The translations under genes and the position numbers were made by a program. A DNA stretch of 64,000 bases from Fulvia fulva. Taxonomy: Eukaryota > Ascomycota > Dothideomycetes > Mycosphaerellales > Mycosphaerellaceae. Below are positions 11,847-20,864 of this stretch, in pieces; position 1 is the first letter of the stretch; every line of letters starts with the position of its first letter. The stretch lies in contig NC_063018.1 in assembly GCF_020509005.1 (NCBI RefSeq), forward strand, positions 4,278,001-4,342,000. Reading direction: 5' to 3'. The notes under the pieces were generated by a model. It made no database searches. It was not told the DNA's origin and worked only from the letters and a program-made list of their open reading frames with translations.

Positions 11847-13897
11847 AATAGATAGATTTGTTATTCCCCTATTCTAGGACCCTATTCGGCCTATATAGGT
11901 ATATATCTATCGTTATATATAAAGAGAAACCCGAATAGGTAAAAACCCTTCCCGCCCCTAACCTCTCCTTATCTAGATTAGCTTTCCCTCTAAACGTACG
12001 TAGTCTATAATACTACCCCGTTAGCCCCCGCTCCTAGCCGGTCTCGTCGCGCTACGCCGTATCCTCTCTACCTATACTACTCCTACTAGGCGGTACTATT
12101 CTAGCTAGCCCTTCTCTAGTATCTAGTTCGTAATACGCCGTAGGTCCTTAACGTTATTAAGAAGTGCTCTAATCGTCCGGTTCCTTGCCTTTACTATCTA
12201 CTCCCCCCTTCCTAGCGACTACCTCGGATAGACGAGTAGTACGTATCGTACGTTCTAGGAGTAATAGCCGTAGGGGTAGCTAGTATTCGTATATTCTAGA
12301 ACCTTCCTCTATAATAGGTACCCCTAGAGGCCAATATATTCGCTTCGTAGTTAGGTTACTATACTACTCTATACCCTCGTAAGGCGGTAGTAGATTAGCT
12401 TCGGGGGTCACTTGACCGCGGATTTTGTAGCTAACTATTCCTTAGGTTGTCCCGCTAGCTAAGGGCGTCTACTATACCCTACACCCTAGTTGTTCTACCT
12501 CTCTTTCTATAGTTGCTCTATAAACGATTTCTTACCTTCCTATCGTATTACTAGCTATTCGTCCCTTACCCGGTAGTTCGGCTCGTTTCCGGGTCGAATA
12601 CCCTTATACGCTAGTACTAATTTGCGGGCCCTTACGAATATACTAGCGATGACCTTCTATACTAGGTACTATACCGACTTGCCTAAGTAGGAGGTCCGTA
12701 GTCCCTAGATATATAGGTCGATCGGCGGTATAGCGGTCTCGTGCTTAAGTATCCTCGTTAGTATCGACTTATATACCCCGGTGACCTTCCTTAGGCACTA
12801 GTTTTAGATCTTCGCTAGCGACGCGACGAGTCCCTTCAATAGATAGGCCCTCTCGCCTAAGGACTATACTTAGCTACTATAGGTAAGGACTGGCCGTATA
12901 ATAGCCGTATATAGAAGTCGTAACTACCGGAAGTCCGCCCCCTATATAGACGTAGTAAGCCTCTAGTATAATACTATATTCTATTTAGCTTTCCGTAATA
13001 TTACCTATACGTACTTCCTCTACCGTAGCGCCGGGTCTACCTATAGTCCGAGGATCCTAAGCTAATTTGCCGGGTTAGTCGTGTGCCCCTATATCTAGAT
13101 AGAAGCTTATATATTATAGAACCGTAGCCGGCGCGTAAAGTGTATTAGATTATACTTTTCTAGGGCAAACCGAGCCCCGTGCCTCCTAGCCTAGTCCTTA
13201 TAGATCTTATACTTCTCTTCTAGTAGCCTATAGTTCTCCTTAGTCGAGGAAGACTACGCTAGGATGTTCGTATTATCTACGAAGCCGCTCGTAGCGGTGT
13301 TCTAGGATTCTAGGGCTAGGAGTAGCGTCGCTATAAAGAAGAGGAACAGAATAGGTACTAGCGTTAAGCCTTACGGGATTCTAGTATAGACTACTTAAAA
13401 TAGGCTTTTGTACTAGCCGACTAGGATCGACGTACTACGGTTTTAGAGGTAGGACCGTACGAAGTTAATAAGCTACTTAGGGAGTCCTTTCGACCTTAGG
13501 ATATAGAGTAGCCGCGGGTATAATACGTAGTCGAAGGCTCCCGATATGTCTAGACTAAGTAAGGGTACTACCTTATCCCTATTCTTATACTAGATAGCCT
13601 TTACCTAAGAGGTAATAAGTTCTATCGTAGATAGCGTCGATCGCTATAGGCGCGTACCTATCTAGGTGTCCGGGAGTAGGGAGTATTCCTCTACCGCCTC
13701 GGAGAGTCTCGTTATAACTAGCTTCTTAAGCGCCTTCCTAAGAGTATTAAGGAGCGTAATTAGGCGGTACGACTTCACCTACGTATAGTCTTCCTTTTAC
13801 GGCTTACGTAGGACTACTATCGTCGATTATTTAAATGCTATCGGGTAGTATCCGGTCTATAGGTAGGCGTTAAAGATCGCTACGACTACTAGGGCTA
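11847..13897 (-). mobile_element. LINE-1, 3' half: RIP-mutated Tad-like non-LTR retrotransposon
   Basis: The minus strand holds the RT and C-terminal part of ORF2. The RT motif LDISGAFDYV is near 13,560-13,530, and GFVDNTNIL (catalytic FVDD with the second Asp turned into Asn) is near 13,290-13,265. The C-terminal Cys/His region is near 12,290-12,200. The 3' end at about 11,847 has a gatagat-type tail. The segment 11,855-12,490 aligns base for base with the unmutated fragment at 57,823-58,465, with nearly all differences being CpA/TpG to TpA. The 5' half continues at 20,865 because Gypsy-1 inserted in the RT region. Confidence 0.9.
13893..13897. repeat. Target-site duplication of Gypsy-1, left copy
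   Basis: ggcta immediately before the left LTR, repeated at 20,860-20,864 immediately after the right LTR. The 5-bp size is normal for Ty3/Gypsy integrases. Confidence 0.95.
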
Positions 13898-14322
13898 TGT
13901 TACGGATCGAGTCGTCTGGACCCTACGAGCCAACCGATTTCGGATCACGTGGTGCCGAGCCAACTAGCGGGCACTCCCGCTGCAGCTCGCTCGCAGCGAT
14001 TTCTACGCTCGGTACGCCTTCTAGAGAAAGCACAGAAATGATGGAAAGCAAAGAAAGCAATACCCCTGGGCATAAGGGGATCTCCTTTGTATTTAGGAAC
14101 GCTGAGAATCCCTTATGGCTTCGAGGCGTTCAACTCACTGTTTAATATCACTGTTTGGAATACACCACAACACAACCTCTGCCTCACTGCTACTTGATCT
14201 CTGCGAGACAAGACAGCTACTGCTTCATCACCCTCCCTCAACTTCCCATCGGCCCGAGAACAAACCCGATTGAGCTTGGTCTTCTGATCTTGTGATATCA
14301 TTAGGTTATACCAAACCTAACA
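13898..14322 (+). repeat. Gypsy-1 5' LTR (425 bp)
   Basis: Starts TGTTACGG and ends CCTAACA; indistinguishable from 20,435-20,859. A weak TATA-like gtatttag at 14,090-14,097 lies about 30 bp before ggcgttcaa (14,125-14,133), the sequence complementary to the primer-binding site, which fits transcription starting there. Confidence 0.95.
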
Positions 14323-14325
14323 GCT

Positions 14326-14334
14326 TTGAACGCC
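14326..14334 (+). promoter_or_regulatory. Gypsy-1 primer-binding site, self-priming type
   Basis: ttgaacgcc lies three bases after the 5' LTR and is the exact reverse complement of ggcgttcaa at 14,125-14,133 in the LTR, where the RNA 5' end would be expected. No usual tRNA 3'-end complement (TGG...) starts next to the LTR. Self-priming by the RNA's own 5' end is established for Tf1-like Ty3/Gypsy elements; its use here is inference. Confidence 0.6.
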
Positions 14335-14341
14335 CTCTACG

Positions 14342-16339
14342 ATGGGAGACCGACAGAGTGACCGGGGAACACCCGCCCCCAGTGAAGCAAGCAGAGCCCG
14401 ACGACCTCAGACCGCGAACGATGCTATCAATGCCTTGGCTACTCATACAGGCAACGACACCCTCAAGATTGGCAAGCCAGATTTCTACTATGGCGACCGA
14501 GACAAGTTCGACACTTGGGTTGCTCAGATGGACATGTACTTCTTGTTCAACTCCATGGCTGAGAACCTCAAGCCTGTCTTTGCCACTACCTTTCTTCGAG
14601 GACGAGCACAGCATTGGGTCAAACCATTCCTTAGGAAGTACCTGGACAGCAATGGAGAAGATAATGCCGACGGAGTCTTCAAGTCTTACAATCATCTCAA
14701 GCATGCTATGAAGAGCGTCTTTGGGGTCTCCAACGAGATTGCCACTGCCGTTCGTGTAATTCAGCACTTGACTCAGAAGACATCCACCGCCGAATACGCT
14801 GCCAAATTCCAGGAGTACGCACAACTTACCGATTGGGACGACGAAGCACTTCAGGTCATGTACCGACGAGGACTGAAGGAGCATGTCAAGGATGAGTTAA
14901 TGAGGGACGGTCGGAGGATCGATGGCTTAGGCGACCTAGTCCAAGTCACGATTGATCTTGACGACAAGCTCTACGAAAGAGCTATGGAACGACGATACGA
15001 CTCCAAGGTATCCGGAAAGGCCGGATACACACCAGGCTACGACAACCGTAACGAAGGCTTCAACGACAACTACAACCACAAGCCTAACAACAAACCATAT
15101 TACGGACCTCAACCAATGGAGCTCGACGTTACCGAAAAAGGTCGCAAGATCAGGAACAGCAAGGGGAAAGGAAGACCCCCGAGTTCAGGAAGAGAAACAC
15201 GAACCTGCTATGGATGTGGCGAACCTGGCCACCTAGCAAGGGACTGCCGCGGTAAGAATATGGTGCGCCGCGAACAGTTCAACATGATGCAACCCCGAAC
15301 TAGTAAATCTGAGAGCAGTGTTGGATCTCCGGGAGATACCGACTATACTCAGAGAGTGGAGGAGAGAGCTAGCAACAGAAGCACGAAGCCTCTCCTGGAC
15401 CCCTCACAAGGACGAGGAGGATACCATGGGCAGCGAATGGAGGTCATTCCATTCGGACTGCAGAACCGACCACAACAGTTCAACATGATGGCACGAAGAG
15501 TCGATTACGAGATCGAATCCGAATCTCGAAATGGTCATGGAAGCCTTCATTGGCGATTCTGTTACCAAGACTCGTGTCAAGTTCACTACTCCGCAAAGGC
15601 TGGAGCAGGGTATTGGCCTCAGCAACCGCGAGGAACCCTGGGAGCGACGCATAGGCAAGACGCTACGCTCCGAGAAGTGGACATCGACGAATCCTGCTTC
15701 GACGACGACGACAAGGAAAACCAGGACCCAGGATGGAATGGATCGTGGTCACCGGAACCACAAGAACGTCAAGAAACCACCGGGCTGGATACGATCGAAG
15801 AAGACCAGGATCCGGAAGAATCAAGCCAAGAAGATTCCTCCGAAGGAGAAGAGAGCGACACTGACGACGACAACGAACAGTTGACCTTCACGATTGATGC
15901 ACCTAAGAAGCTATTCGACATGATCGTACATCTACAGAGAAGGCATGAAGAATTCCTACCGAAAATATCGGGACGGCGAATGCTACACCCAATTGAGTTC
16001 GACAAGACCCTCGACACGCTACGGGCAGTGGTATGGACATACCCAGCTGTGAGCGTCACCGAGAACCTAGCAACAGCTGTCATCGAGAGACCACCGATAG
16101 GAAGCCATATGATAGGACCAGGATACCTTACACCGTCAGGAACATTCGTATCGAACGAATTACGACACGCCGTACAACACGTACGATCTCTCTACTCAGA
16201 AACGCAGAAGATCCAGGAACGTCACCGACTACAGGTGTGGACACAGAAAGGCTCGCGCCAGGTTCAAGCGGAGGCCTCGAGACACGAAGCACGACGTTCC
16301 ACATACGAACAGGGAAAAGGATCGACTCCTCAGGAATGA
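14342..16339 (+). CDS. gag: Gypsy-1 Gag polyprotein (665 aa)
   Basis: Structural protein that packages element RNA into virus-like particles. The first ATG after the LTR and primer site is used. Residues 40-230 carry the capsid-type retrotransposon gag domain ([12 protein letters not shown], then [14 protein letters not shown], then [15 protein letters not shown]). A single CCHC zinc knuckle, [14 protein letters not shown], lies at about residues 291-304. The long C-terminal third is acidic ([12 protein letters not shown] and Glu/Ser-rich runs) and has no recognised fold. The ORF ends in TGA at 16,337, just after a heptamer that allows a shift into pol. The frame is fully open, unlike the flanking RIP-mutated relics. 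Confidence 0.95.
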   Translation: MGDRQSDRGTPAPSEASRARRPQTANDAINALATHTGNDTLKIGKPDFYYGDRDKFDTWVAQMDMYFLFNSMAENLKPVFATTFLRGRAQHWVKPFLRKYLDSNGEDNADGVFKSYNHLKHAMKSVFGVSNEIATAVRVIQHLTQKTSTAEYAAKFQEYAQLTDWDDEALQVMYRRGLKEHVKDELMRDGRRIDGLGDLVQVTIDLDDKLYERAMERRYDSKVSGKAGYTPGYDNRNEGFNDNYNHKPNNKPYYGPQPMELDVTEKGRKIRNSKGKGRPPSSGRETRTCYGCGEPGHLARDCRGKNMVRREQFNMMQPRTSKSESSVGSPGDTDYTQRVEERASNRSTKPLLDPSQGRGGYHGQRMEVIPFGLQNRPQQFNMMARRVDYEIESESRNGHGSLHWRFCYQDSCQVHYSAKAGAGYWPQQPRGTLGATHRQDATLREVDIDESCFDDDDKENQDPGWNGSWSPEPQERQETTGLDTIEEDQDPEESSQEDSSEGEESDTDDDNEQLTFTIDAPKKLFDMIVHLQRRHEEFLPKISGRRMLHPIEFDKTLDTLRAVVWTYPAVSVTENLATAVIERPPIGSHMIGPGYLTPSGTFVSNELRHAVQHVRSLYSETQKIQERHRLQVWTQKGSRQVQAEASRHEARRSTYEQGKGSTPQE

Positions 16340-16355
16340 GCGACCGAAAGGAGTT
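16312..16355 (+). promoter_or_regulatory. Gypsy-1 programmed -1 ribosomal frameshift signal
   Basis: The heptamer GGGAAAA (16,312-16,318) is read in the gag frame as G GGA AAA, a valid X XXY YYZ slippery site. After a 5-nt spacer comes a 7-bp hairpin: gactcct (16,324-16,330) pairs with aggagtt (16,349-16,355) across an 18-nt loop that contains the gag stop codon. A one-base backward slip continues as ...GK-R-I-D-S-S-G in the pol frame, which is open from there to 19,824. Confidence 0.8.
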
Positions 16356-19300
16356 ATGCAACACAGAAAAGGCTCAAGCATCGACTACAGTGTTTCGAAC
16401 GAAGATTATCGTCAATGGGCATCGGACATATGCCATGATAGATTCCGGAGCGAGCGGGAACTTCGCCTCCGAATCATTTGTCAAACGACACGGGCTAGCT
16501 ACCCGCAGAAAGAAAGAGGGTTATGAATTGATCGCGGTAGACGGATCATCCTTACCCAGTGTGGAGCGCGAGACGATACCGCTACCACTTGCAATCCAAC
16601 AGCACCACGAGGAAATTACCCTGGATGTCACTGACATGGCCAGTCATGACATTGTACTCGGTACACCTTGGTTGAGAAAGCACAACCCAGTAATCGACTG
16701 GAGAACAGGAGTACTCAGATTTGAACAATGCGATTGCGTTATCGCTATTGAACCTACGCAGCGGCAGCGTTCGCTGGTGGATGAGGTAAGACAGCTAAAC
16801 AGGATACAGCTTGCACCGACCAGAAGGACAGAAGAACCACCTTCGACTGGGATAGACACCGACTTGGGGCAGTTGGGTCACGAGATCACCAGAACGGATG
16901 GAAGTAACGCACCATCGAAGATGACTGGAAAATCGGAGCCAGACATCCCTCAGGAATATCGCAGATGGTCACGACTATTCCGAGAAGAGGAAGGCAAGAA
17001 CGCCTTACCTAAACACGCACCATGGGATCACAAGATAAACATTCAGCCAGGAAAAGAGCCTCCATGGGGACCCCTATACCAAATGTCCGAGAAAGAGCTC
17101 CAAACCTTACGAGAATGGCTGAAGGAGAAGCTGGCCAAAGGATGGATACGACGATCCACCTCGAGCGCAGGAACTCCATGCATGTTCGTTCCAAAACCGA
17201 ACGGGAAACTACGACTCGTACAAGACTACCGAAAGTTGAACGAGATCACAATCAAGAACCGATATCCGCTACCCAACATCGAAGAAGCACAAGACAGATT
17301 AACCGGATCGGACTGGTACACGAAGATTGACCTACGAGATGCCTTCTACGCGATACGAATGGCAGCTGGAGAAGAATGGAAAACCGCCTTCAGAACAAGA
17401 TATGGACTCTACGAGTTCTTGGTCATGCCTATGGGACTGACCAACGCACCCGCATCCTGCCAGGACCTTGTCAACGAAACGCTTAGAGACCTGCTCGACG
17501 TGTGCGTCATTGCGTACATGGACGATATACTGGTCTACACAAAAGGATCCCTCCAGGAGCACACCAAGCAAGTTCAGGACGTCTTCGAACGACTCACCAG
17601 AGCCGGGTTCAAGACGGCACCCGAGAAATGCGAGTTCCACAAGAAGCAAGTCAAGTTTTTAGGCTTCATCATCAGCACAACAGGAATCACCATCGATCCT
17701 GCGAAAACACAGTCAATCAGAGAATGGCCAGAACCAAAGACAGTCAAGGAAGTACAATCGTTCCTTGGACTCGCCAACTACAACCGGAAATTCATCAAGG
17801 ACTACTCAAAGACAGCAACACCAATGACGATGCTTACAAGAAAAGACGTCAGCTGGAAATGGGGAAAGGAACAACATGAAGCGTTCACGAAACTCAAGGA
17901 ACAATGCGCTTCAGCCCCAACGCTTCGACTATTCGATGGTAGTAAGGAAGTCCACATCGAGACCGACGCGTCCGATATGGCAATAGGCGCATGTCTTACA
18001 CAGACACACGAGGGGAAACGACACCCAGTGGCCTATTATTCCCGAAAAATGACCACAGCGGAACAGAACTACGACATCCATGACAAAGAGCTTCTAGCCA
18101 TTGTTGCTGCCATGCAACATTGGAGAGTGTACGTCGAGGGCCCACCGAAGTTAACGATTCTTTCAGACCACAAGAATCTTACGTACTTCACGACGACGAA
18201 AGAACTTACCCGAAGACAAGCCCGCTGGTCGGAGCTGCTAGGACAGTACAAGTTTGAAATCAAATACACTCCAGGAACAGAGAATGGCCGCGCAGACGCG
18301 TTGAGCCGACGAAGCGACTACATGGAAGGAAAAGAACCAGTGCAACACAAGATACTTAAGACGAACCCCGATGGAAGTCTTAGTGCCAACACGAAAGAGT
18401 TCAACAACATCGTACAGATCCTAGGCGACAAGGAAGAACAGTTCCCTATATCGCAAGGAAAATACCAAGTACCGAAGGACCGAGAAGAAGAGTGTATACA
18501 ACAACATCACGACGAGCCAACTTATGGACACCCTGGAACTACGAAGACGGTTGACCTTATACAACGTAGCTTCTCATTCCCACAAATGAGACAAAAAGTA
18601 TTACGCTACATTAAGCAATGCGTACACTGCCAACAAAACAAAGCTGCGAGACACGCCAAGTACGGTCACCTACAGTTCAGGACACCACCGACGAAACCAT
18701 GGGACGAAGTTACAATGGACTTTATTACAAAGCTCCCATTGTCGAAAGACCAAGTCACGAAACAAACGTACGACATGATACTGGTCATGGTCGACAGACT
18801 CACAAAATATGCACACTTCATTCCTGCATCGGAGACATATACAGCAGAGCAGCTCGGATACCTCGTACTAGACAGATTGATCCGATACCACGGATTCCCG
18901 GAAACATTCATCACGGACAGAGATAAGCTCTTCACGTCCAACTACTGGAAAACACTTATGGGAACGATCGGGATCAAGCACAAGTTGTCAACAGCATACC
19001 ATCCAGAGACCGATGGACAAACAGAAAGAACGAACCAAACGCTGGAACAATACCTAAGACACTACATTAACTACGCACAAGACAACTGGGTTTCACTACT
19101 GCCAGTGGCGCAGATTGCACTAAACAACCACAAATCAGAGACAACTTCAACGACGCCATTCTATGCGAACTTTGGCAAAGATCCTAACCTGTTCGGAACA
19201 CCTGGATCTCACCCACAAGCCGAGAGAGCAATCGTGACGACGGAGACTCTCAAGGAGGTGCACAAGGAAGCACGCAAAGCGATCGAAGATGCACAACAAA

Positions 19301-19824
19301 AATTGTCTCAGCAACGGCAAAACCAAAGAAAAATGGCACCTCTACTAAAAAAGGGGGATAAGGTCTATCTCCTCACAAAAAACCTGAGAACGAGAAGACA
19401 GACCAAGAAACTGGATCATGTTAAGGTCGGACCATTTTTCATCGATAAAGTCGTAGGACCAGTCAACTACCGGTTACGACTACCACCTGACGCCAAAATC
19501 CATCCAGTCTTCCACATCTCCAAGCTGGAACCCGCAGACGCCAAAACACCTTGCCAAGAAAGCTTCCATTTCGAGCCGGAAGCAGAAGACGAATTCGAAG
19601 TCGAAAGAATCCTAGACAAGAAGGGTCAGAAATACCTTGTCAAATGGAAAGGATACGACGAATCAGAAAATACCTGGGAGCCAGAAGAAAACCTCACGAA
19701 CTGCTGCCAGCTCCTGCGACACTTCCGCCAGGATCAACAAATAAAGAAGGATCGAACCGGAGGGTCCCAGAGACGCCAGCAAAGAAATCTGAGGAATCCA
19801 GGGACGGGTCGTTTGCCCAAGTAA
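16318..19824 (+). CDS. pol: Gypsy-1 Pol polyprotein (expressed by -1 frameshift, about 1,168 aa)
   Basis: Copies the element RNA and integrates the DNA. The start given is the first codon after the frameshift; the frame is open back to 16,033 but overlaps gag. Domains in order: aspartic protease with DSGAS at 16,441-16,455; reverse transcriptase with [19 protein letters not shown] and the catalytic YMDDIL near 17,515-17,532; RNase H with ETDAS and HDKELLAIV; integrase with an HHCC zinc finger (ending CVHCQQNKA near 18,640), and DDE core residues in MDFITKLP (18,717), TDRDKLF (18,914) and the Glu of DGQTERTNQ (about 19,020); then a C-terminal chromodomain with [17 protein letters not shown] and NTWEPEENL (19,594-19,700). 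All catalytic motifs are intact. The last 131 bp overlap the antisense gene. Confidence 0.96.
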   Translation, partial: RIDSSGMSDRKELCNTEKAQASTTVFRTKIIVNGHRTYAMIDSGASGNFASESFVKRHGLATRRKKEGYELIAVDGSSLPSVERETIPLPLAIQQHHEEITLDVTDMASHDIVLGTPWLRKHNPVIDWRTGVLRFEQCDCVIAIEPTQRQRSLVDEVRQLNRIQLAPTRRTEEPPSTGIDTDLGQLGHEITRTDGSNAPSKMTGKSEPDIPQEYRRWSRLFREEEGKNALPKHAPWDHKINIQPGKEPPWGPLYQMSEKELQTLREWLKEKLAKGWIRRSTSSAGTPCMFVPKPNGKLRLVQDYRKLNEITIKNRYPLPNIEEAQDRLTGSDWYTKIDLRDAFYAIRMAAGEEWKTAFRTRYGLYEFLVMPMGLTNAPASCQDLVNETLRDLLDVCVIAYMDDILVYTKGSLQEHTKQVQDVFERLTRAGFKTAPEKCEFHKKQVKFLGFIISTTGITIDPAKTQSIREWPEPKTVKEVQSFLGLANYNRKFIKDYSKTATPMTMLTRKDVSWKWGKEQHEAFTKLKEQCASAPTLRLFDGSKEVHIETDASDMAIGACLTQTHEGKRHPVAYYSRKMTTAEQNYDIHDKELLAIVAAMQHWRVYVEGPPKLTILSDHKNLTYFTTTKELTRRQARWSELLGQYKFEIKYTPGTENGRADALSRRSDYMEGKEPVQHKILKTNPDGSLSANTKEFNNIVQILGDKEEQFPISQGKYQVPKDREEECIQQHHDEPTYGHPGTTKTVDLIQRSFSFPQMRQKVLRYIKQCVHCQQNKAARHAKYGHLQFRTPPTKPWDEVTMDFITKLPLSKDQVTKQTYDMILVMVDRLTKYAHFIPASETYTAEQLGYLVLDRLIRYHGFPETFITDRDKLFTSNYWKTLMGTIGIKHKLSTAYHPETDGQTERTNQTLEQYLRHYINYAQDNWVSLLPVAQIALNNHKSETTSTTPFYANFGKDPNLFGTPGSHPQAERAIVTTETLKEVHKEARKAIEDAQQKLSQQRQNQRKMAPLLKKGDKVYLLTKNLRTRRQTKKLDHVKVGPFFIDKVVGPVNYRLRLPPDAKIHPVFHISKLEPADAKTPCQESFHFEPEAEDEFEVERILDKKGQKYLVKWKGYDESENTWEPEENLTNCCQLLRHFRQDQQIKKDRTGGSQRRQQRNLRNPGTGRLPK

Positions 19825-20338
19825 ATGGAGACAAAGCAAGCTCGGGACCCAGGGAAGCTACCCCCTCCGGAAGAGATGATAACGAGCGCTCCTCAGCCTC
19901 CGCCTCCAGAGCGTTGGCCTCCGCAACCGACACTGCATTATCCGCACGACGATCCAACAGCTCCAGCTGTTTCGCCAGCCGCTCCTCCTTCGCTAAAGCC
20001 GTTGATGTGGCCTCGCGAGCCCGCGCGACGATCTCGCGCTCCCGATCCATCGCAGCGGCAGAAGCCAGACGCGCATCTTGAATTTGGGACAGCAGCTTTG
20101 CGCGCTCCTTGCTCAACCTCTCCCATTCCGACGCAGTGATCTTAATGTCACAACCCTTCAACCCGTGGATGTTGCACTCGCTGCAGCGACCTGATCTTAC
20201 GTGCACCTTGCACACCCGACCTAGACGACGACAATTCGAGCATGCCCGAGGCATGATTTCGCCGTTCGCGCGAATAAAAATTCCAAGACGCTTGCGATCG
20301 TCGGAGGAAGAGCGTTTTGAAGAGGACGCCTTTGGCAT
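19694..20338 (-). CDS. Antisense gene of Gypsy-1: Cys-rich/coiled-coil protein (214 aa)
   Basis: An open frame runs opposite to gag-pol between the chromodomain end and the 3' LTR. I start it at the ATG at 20,338 (gccATG context), inside the element; a longer frame back to 20,500 would begin in the LTR. From residue 29 a cluster [15 protein letters not shown], then GRCSECN and GCD, gives six cysteines likely to bind zinc. Residues 75-150 are Ala/Arg/Glu/Lys-rich and should form a coiled coil. The tail is acidic/serine-rich with [11 protein letters not shown] recall similar short proteins annotated as hypothetical across filamentous fungi; that they come from the 3' antisense strand of Gypsy elements is my inference. 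The C-terminal end overlaps pol. Function unknown; a regulator of the element or a nucleic-acid binder are possibilities. Confidence 0.7.
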   Translation of the reverse strand: MPKASSSKRSSSDDRKRLGIFIRANGEIMPRACSNCRRLGRVCKVHVRSGRCSECNIHGLKGCDIKITASEWERLSKERAKLLSQIQDARLASAAAMDREREIVARAREATSTALAKEERLAKQLELLDRRADNAVSVAEANALEAEAEERSLSSLPEGVASLGPELALSPFTWANDPSLDSSDFFAGVSGTLRFDPSLFVDPGGSVAGAGSSS

Positions 20339-20421
20339 GGCGAAGGAGAAGAAACGGTCATAACGACCTACGAATAGAAGGGACCCCGCAAGCTTATGAT
20401 TAGCTCGGGACGAGCTAGACT

Positions 20422-20434
20422 GGAAGGGGGATGG
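20422..20434 (+). promoter_or_regulatory. Gypsy-1 polypurine tract
   Basis: ggaagggggatgg ends directly against the 3' LTR, the usual place for the plus-strand primer. Confidence 0.8.
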
Positions 20435-20859
20435 TGTTACGGATCGAGTCGTCTGGACCCTACGAGCCAACCGATTTCGGATCACGTGGTGCCGAGCCAA
20501 CTAGCGGGCACTCCCGCTGCAGCTCGCTCGCAGCGATTTCTACGCTCGGTACGCCTTCTAGAGAAAGCACAGAAATGATGGAAAGCAAAGAAAGCAATAC
20601 CCCTGGGCATAAGGGGATCTCCTTTGTATTTAGGAACGCTGAGAATCCCTTATGGCTTCGAGGCGTTCAACTCACTGTTTAATATCACTGTTTGGAATAC
20701 ACCACAACACAACCTCTGCCTCACTGCTACTTGATCTCTGCGAGACAAGACAGCTACTGCTTCATCACCCTCCCTCAACTTCCCATCGGCCCGAGAACAA
20801 ACCCGATTGAGCTTGGTCTTCTGATCTTGTGATATCATTAGGTTATACCAAACCTAACA
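20435..20859 (+). repeat. Gypsy-1 3' LTR (425 bp)
   Basis: Same sequence as 13,898-14,322 by eye over the full length, ending CCTAACA and followed by the target duplication ggcta. Confidence 0.95.
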
Positions 20860-20864
20860 GGCTA
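20860..20864. repeat. Target-site duplication of Gypsy-1, right copy
   Basis: ggcta, matching 13,893-13,897. Confidence 0.95.

Larger units (their letters stand above)
13898..20859 (+). mobile_element. Gypsy-1: intact Ty3/Gypsy chromovirus, 6,962 bp
   Basis: A complete LTR retrotransposon: 425-bp LTRs beginning TG and ending CA, a 5-bp target duplication (ggcta), a self-priming type primer site, gag, a -1 frameshift signal, pol (protease, RT, RNase H, integrase, chromodomain), an antisense gene and a polypurine tract. Base-by-base reading shows no difference between the two LTRs, so insertion was recent. Reading frames are open and codons are normal, in sharp contrast to the RIP-mutated LINE it interrupts. 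By sequence it looks autonomous and possibly active. Confidence 0.97.

Noticed and set aside
14306..14884. 192-codon minus-strand frame overlapping Gypsy-1 gag
   Set aside because: Shadow of the well-supported gag domain; no ATG context or motif.
19825..20139. Pro-rich plus-strand frame after pol in Gypsy-1
   Set aside because: It lies opposite the antisense gene and looks like its shadow (Pro/Ala/Arg-rich, no motif).
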